Assembly (NCBI RefSeq): GCF_009362785.1
Contig: NZ_WHNQ01000008.1
Span: forward strand, 1-64,000
Origin: Paraburkholderia atlantica
Lineage (GTDB): Bacteria; Pseudomonadota; Gammaproteobacteria; Burkholderiales; Burkholderiaceae
Reading direction: 5' to 3'
Length of the DNA: 64,000 bases
Shown piece after piece: positions 61,156 through 64,000 of the stretch; the first letter of the stretch is position 1; every line of letters starts with the position of its first letter. Below the pieces are notes generated by a model. That model searched no databases, was not told the origin of the DNA, and saw only the letters and a list, made by a program, of their open reading frames with translations. The translations under genes and the position numbers were made by a program.

Positions 61156-62283
61156 TTGAAGACGAAATATCTTTCGCTGGCCGTCGCGGTCAGCGCACTC
61201 GGGGCGGGCGGCGCGCACGCGCAGTCGAGCGTGCAGCTTTACGGGCTGATGGATCTGAGCGTGCCGACTTACCAGTCCCACGCGGATGCCAACGGGAATC
61301 ACGTCATCGGCATGGGCATCGGAGGCGAGCCGTGGTTTAGCGGCAGCCGCTGGGGCATGAGAGGCGCCGAAGACATTGGCGGCGGTTCGAAGATCATCTT
61401 CCGACTGGAGAGCGAATACGTTGTCGCCAACGGTCAGATGGAAGATCCGGGTCAGCTCTTTGACCGCGACGCGTGGGTCGGTATTGAGAACGACACGTTC
61501 GGCAAAATTACGGCAGGCTTCCAGAACACCATCGCGCGCGATGCGGCGGCGATTTATGGCGATCCATATGGCAATGCGCGGCTGACGACGGAAGAAGGCG
61601 GCTGGACGAACGCGAACAACTTCAAGCAGATGATTTTCTACGCGGCCAGCGCGACCGGCACGCGTTATGAAAACGGCGTCGCGTGGAAGAAGCTGTTCAG
61701 CAACGGCATCTTCGCGAGTGCGGGTTACGCGTTCGGCAACCAGACGAGTTTCGGCAACAACGCGAATTATCAGGTTGCTCTGGGCTACAACGGCGGCCCG
61801 TTCAATGTATCGGGCTTCTACAGCCACGTGAACCGCGAGGGCAACACGAACCAGTCGTTCTCGGTCGGCGGCAACTATACGTTCGGTATTCTGCGCGCCA
61901 ATGCCGGCTACTTCCGTTATCTCGGCAATCAGGGCGCGCTGGGTCAGCGTCAGGATAATGCGTGGACCGTGTCGCTCAAGCTGTCGCCGAAGGGGCCGCT
62001 CGACTACCAGCTCGGCTATCAGCAGATGCGAGTGAAGAATGCCGCGTACAACGCCGACGGCGACATTCCGAACGCGAACATCGGCGCCTTCGATCCGACT
62101 TCCGGCTTGCACAACGGCTACAAGGAAACCCTGTACTGGTCGGCGTTTTATCACCTGTCCAAGCGCACTGAAGTGTATCTGGCCGGCGACTATATGAGGC
62201 TGCATGGCGGCTATACGGTCGGCAGCACGTTCGGCGCGACCAACCAGCTCGAACTGACCACGGGTGTGCGTACCCGATTCTGA
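61156..62283 (+). CDS. Gram-negative porin (OmpC/Omp38-like)
   Basis: The 375-residue protein is an outer-membrane trimeric beta-barrel porin of the Burkholderiales Omp38 type. It has a signal peptide (about residues 1-22, ending GGAHA), starts VQLYGLMDLSVPTY, contains SRWGMRGAEDIGGGSKIIFRLE and ends with GVRTRF, the C-terminal Phe signature for outer-membrane insertion. The start codon is TTG 61156 with GAGGAG in front. A strong terminator follows at 62334. Confidence 0.93.
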   Translation: MKTKYLSLAVAVSALGAGGAHAQSSVQLYGLMDLSVPTYQSHADANGNHVIGMGIGGEPWFSGSRWGMRGAEDIGGGSKIIFRLESEYVVANGQMEDPGQLFDRDAWVGIENDTFGKITAGFQNTIARDAAAIYGDPYGNARLTTEEGGWTNANNFKQMIFYAASATGTRYENGVAWKKLFSNGIFASAGYAFGNQTSFGNNANYQVALGYNGGPFNVSGFYSHVNREGNTNQSFSVGGNYTFGILRANAGYFRYLGNQGALGQRQDNAWTVSLKLSPKGPLDYQLGYQQMRVKNAAYNADGDIPNANIGAFDPTSGLHNGYKETLYWSAFYHLSKRTEVYLAGDYMRLHGGYTVGSTFGATNQLELTTGVRTRF

Positions 62284-62333
62284 TCGGGAACACAGGCTCG
62301 CAGCGCATCTGTTTCAACGATGTTCTCCAGCTT

Positions 62334-62364
62334 GCGGCCGCGGATTTTTCCGCGGCCGCTTTTC
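62334..62364 (+). terminator. Rho-independent terminator of the porin gene
   Basis: GCGGCCGCGG (62334-62343) and CCGCGGCCGC (62350-62359) form a perfect 10-bp GC stem around ATTTTT, followed by a short T-run. It lies 50 bases after the porin stop. Confidence 0.9.
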
Positions 62365-62471
62365 ATTTCAGCAGGCGAGGGAGAAGCATGTTCAGCGATA
62401 CGACTATCGGAACCGCGACCATGTCGGACATCGGGTCCAACCGCACGACAGCGATGTGCGTGGGGTGCAAC

Positions 62472-62639
62472 ATGAACACTCGAGCGATGCTGCGCCGCAT
62501 CGCGACCGGTTTGCTCGCCGGAATGGTTCTCTTTGGCTTAAGTGGTTGCGATGCGTTGAGCGGACCGCCCGCGCCAGAATGGCCGGGTCCTCACGCACCG
62601 TATCCCTTCCCTGACGATGTCCCGCATCGAACGCAGTGA
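62472..62639 (+). CDS. Small lipoprotein
   Basis: The 55-residue protein from ATG 62472 has a hydrophobic export segment (about residues 7-26) and lipobox LSGC, followed by a Pro-rich tail (SGPPAPEWPGPHAPYPF). A longer frame from 62388 exists but would put the signal sequence inside. No family recognised; small Pro-rich lipoproteins are common in Burkholderiaceae. Confidence 0.65.
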   Translation: MNTRAMLRRIATGLLAGMVLFGLSGCDALSGPPAPEWPGPHAPYPFPDDVPHRTQ

Positions 62640-62648
62640 TGACAAGCA

Positions 62649-62824
62649 TTGCCAACCTCATCGCTCGCCTTTGCCGCGCGCCTGAGGCCGGTTCCTTCCG
62701 TGATGATGAGACCGACGCTTTGCGCCGTACGTCGCCGGCGGTACGCGGCGACTTCGCCGGTCGGTGTGCCACGTGGGGACAAAGACCGTGTCATTGGAGT
62801 CATGACTGCGCGGATCTTGAAGTT
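62649..62824 (-). pseudogene. Old Yellow Enzyme (NADH:flavin oxidoreductase) N-terminal remnant
   Basis: On the minus strand the reading KIRAVMTPMTRSLSPRGTPT continues GEVAAYRRRRTAQSVGLIIT, then EGT. This is the N-terminal core of Old Yellow Enzyme family proteins (MAPMTR...VAAYYRRRA...GLIITEGT). After EGTG the frame diverges, so only a short piece remains. Confidence 0.6.
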
Positions 62825-62977
62825 GTCCGGTTGAATCCGGGGAAACCCGATCGAGTTCTTCTACGCAGCGCGTGCCAGCGGCCCAAAACAACGTAGAATT
62901 CCCTCAAGCACAGTTCGCCTTCGTGCGATGCAACCGGGTTTGTGCGACCAGCGGTCGCCGCTTATCGGGAGACAATC

Positions 62978-63907
62978 ATGGCTGCGCGTTCAATTGCGTC
63001 TCTGACGCTTTCCTTCGGTCTGGTGTCAATTCCGGTCAAGCTCTACTCGGCGACCGACAGTGCTTCAGGTGTGGGATTCAATCTGCTGACGCCCGAGGGC
63101 GGCCGGGTCAAACAGCAGTACATCTCCGAGGCGACAGGCGAGGTCGTGGCGCGAGCCGACATGAAGAAAGGCTATGAGTTCGAAAAAGGCCAGTTCGTCG
63201 TTTTCACGCCCGACGAACTGAAAGCGCTCGAGGAAGGCGCCACGCATGTCGTTGAGATCGTCTCCTTCGTGCCGGAGAAGTCAGTCGACCCTTTGTATTA
63301 CGACAAGGCTTATTTCATCGCCCCCGACAAACGCGGCGGCAAACCGTACAGTCTGCTTCAGCAGGCGATGCGCGAAAGCGGACGGTGCGCGCTCGCAAAA
63401 TGGTCGTACAAAGGGAAAACACGCATCGTCCAGATTCGTTCGGCCGAAGACGGCATGGTGTTTCAGCAACTGTTGTTCGCGGACGAGGTTCGCTCGCTGA
63501 GTGAATTGCACATCGAGCACGTTGCAGTGACGGGCACCGAGCTGCAGCTCGCGCTACAAATAATCGACCAGGTGTCCGAAGATTCGTATGACCCGACGGC
63601 ATACGAGGACGAGGAGAAGAAGCGGATTCTGGCAGCGATCGACCAGAAAATCGCCGGCAAGCAGATCGTGTCTCCGGCCGAACCAGGCATGGAGTCGGGC
63701 GCCGAAGTAATTGACCTGATGGAGGCGCTTCGTGCGAGCCTTGGCCGCAACAAGACCAAACAGGCCGCGCCGGCAAAAGTCGCGCCCGTAAAGAAGGCGC
63801 CGGCAGCCGCTTCCGATGAGCTTGCCTCCAAACCGAGGCGACCGGCGAAGAGGGCGCCCGCCAAGGTCGAGGAAGCGGCTCCCGCCAAGGTTCGGGCGCG
63901 CAAGTGA
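62978..63907 (+). CDS. ku: Ku protein, bacterial non-homologous end joining
   Basis: The 309-residue protein is bacterial Ku, a DNA-end-binding homodimer that recruits ligase LigD for end joining. It starts MAARSIASLTLSFGLVSIPV and has GVGFNLLTPEGGRVKQQYI, YEFEKGQFVVFTPDELKAL and IEIVSFVP-like VEIVSFVPEKSVDP. The C-terminal tail (about 256-309) is rich in Lys, Ala and Pro, as in other proteobacterial Ku proteins that use it for DNA contacts. ATG 62978 is used because the upstream extension lacks homology. Its stop overlaps the next gene. Confidence 0.94.
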   Translation: MAARSIASLTLSFGLVSIPVKLYSATDSASGVGFNLLTPEGGRVKQQYISEATGEVVARADMKKGYEFEKGQFVVFTPDELKALEEGATHVVEIVSFVPEKSVDPLYYDKAYFIAPDKRGGKPYSLLQQAMRESGRCALAKWSYKGKTRIVQIRSAEDGMVFQQLLFADEVRSLSELHIEHVAVTGTELQLALQIIDQVSEDSYDPTAYEDEEKKRILAAIDQKIAGKQIVSPAEPGMESGAEVIDLMEALRASLGRNKTKQAAPAKVAPVKKAPAAASDELASKPRRPAKRAPAKVEEAAPAKVRARK

Positions 63908-64000
63908 AAAGGCGCAATGCCTCGCACGACTACTCGTTGCGCAGTCTCCAGTCGATACTGGGTGTCTCACGACGAGTGCTGTCCGGCCTGATCGACGCTG
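63904..64000 (+). CDS. MerR-like regulator, N-terminal part (runs off the window)
   Basis: From GTG 63904, overlapping the Ku stop by four bases (GTGA), the 32 visible codons read MKRRNASHDYSLRSLQSILG then VSRRVLSGLIDA. This is the N-terminal helix-turn-helix of MerR-like proteins with TPR repeats that often follow Ku in Burkholderiaceae. The rest lies beyond the window, so function and domain order are assumed from the family. Confidence 0.6.
   Translation, partial: MKRRNASHDYSLRSLQSILGVSRRVLSGLIDA

Overview
The window is GC-rich and its gene content (HutC-type amino-acid transport operon, T6SS genes, Ku followed by a MerR-like gene, OmpC-type porin, YgiW/QseB remnants) fits a Burkholderiaceae chromosome or megaplasmid, most likely Paraburkholderia, Caballeronia or Burkholderia. 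This assignment rests on recognised protein families, not on a database search. No rRNA, tRNA or CRISPR array was seen.

Region 1 (1-2420) is decayed accessory DNA: an IS5-type transposase start, a ParE-like toxin without an intact antitoxin, a truncated IS30 transposase and a 20-bp inverted repeat. Region 2 (2345-8115) is a compact amino-acid operon (binding protein, two permeases, ATPase, histidine ammonia-lyase-like protein, HutC/GntR regulator) with a HutC-type palindrome in front. The lyase lacks the Ala-Ser-Gly triad that makes the MIO cofactor. Region 3 (8116-11650) holds a TPR lipoprotein, a DUF4142 protein, a Tyr-rich repeat protein and an aldehyde dehydrogenase remnant.

Region 4 (11658-20125) looks like a catabolic island for (halo)hydroquinone-type aromatics: LysR regulator, LinE/PcpA-like ring-cleavage dioxygenase, WrbA-like quinone reductase, LinD/PcpC-like glutathione transferase and maleylacetate reductase, together with an amidase, a highly divergent tryptophan-2,3-dioxygenase-family protein and a nitroreductase. 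That combination does not match a pathway I know. Region 5 (20126-25629) has two SDR genes, a SnoaL-like protein with its divergent HxlR regulator, a pseudogene and about 2 kb without recognisable genes.

Region 6 (25630-50183) is a complete type VI secretion locus in the order tssB, tssC, hcp, tssE, tssF, tssG, clpV, vgrG, YwqK-like gene, DUF4280 PAAR-like gene, an inserted amino-acid module (small membrane protein, periplasmic binding protein, dicarboxylate symporter, Asp/Glu racemase, second symporter), then tssJ, tssK, tssL, tssM and tssA. Several junctions overlap by a few bases, so the amino-acid module appears to be co-transcribed with the secretion genes. Two unknown genes after tssA are candidate effector and partner.

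Region 7 (51168-64000) is mixed: PAP2 phosphatase, a truncated QseB-like regulator divergent from a YgiW-like gene, a phospholipid methyltransferase-like gene, M48 protease plus LemA, a secreted gamma-glutamylcyclotransferase-like protein, a NUDIX hydrolase, a 2-hydroxycarboxylate transporter, a small zinc-ribbon protein, a porin, a small lipoprotein, Ku and the start of a MerR-like regulator. Remnants of an amidohydrolase and an Old Yellow Enzyme lie between them.
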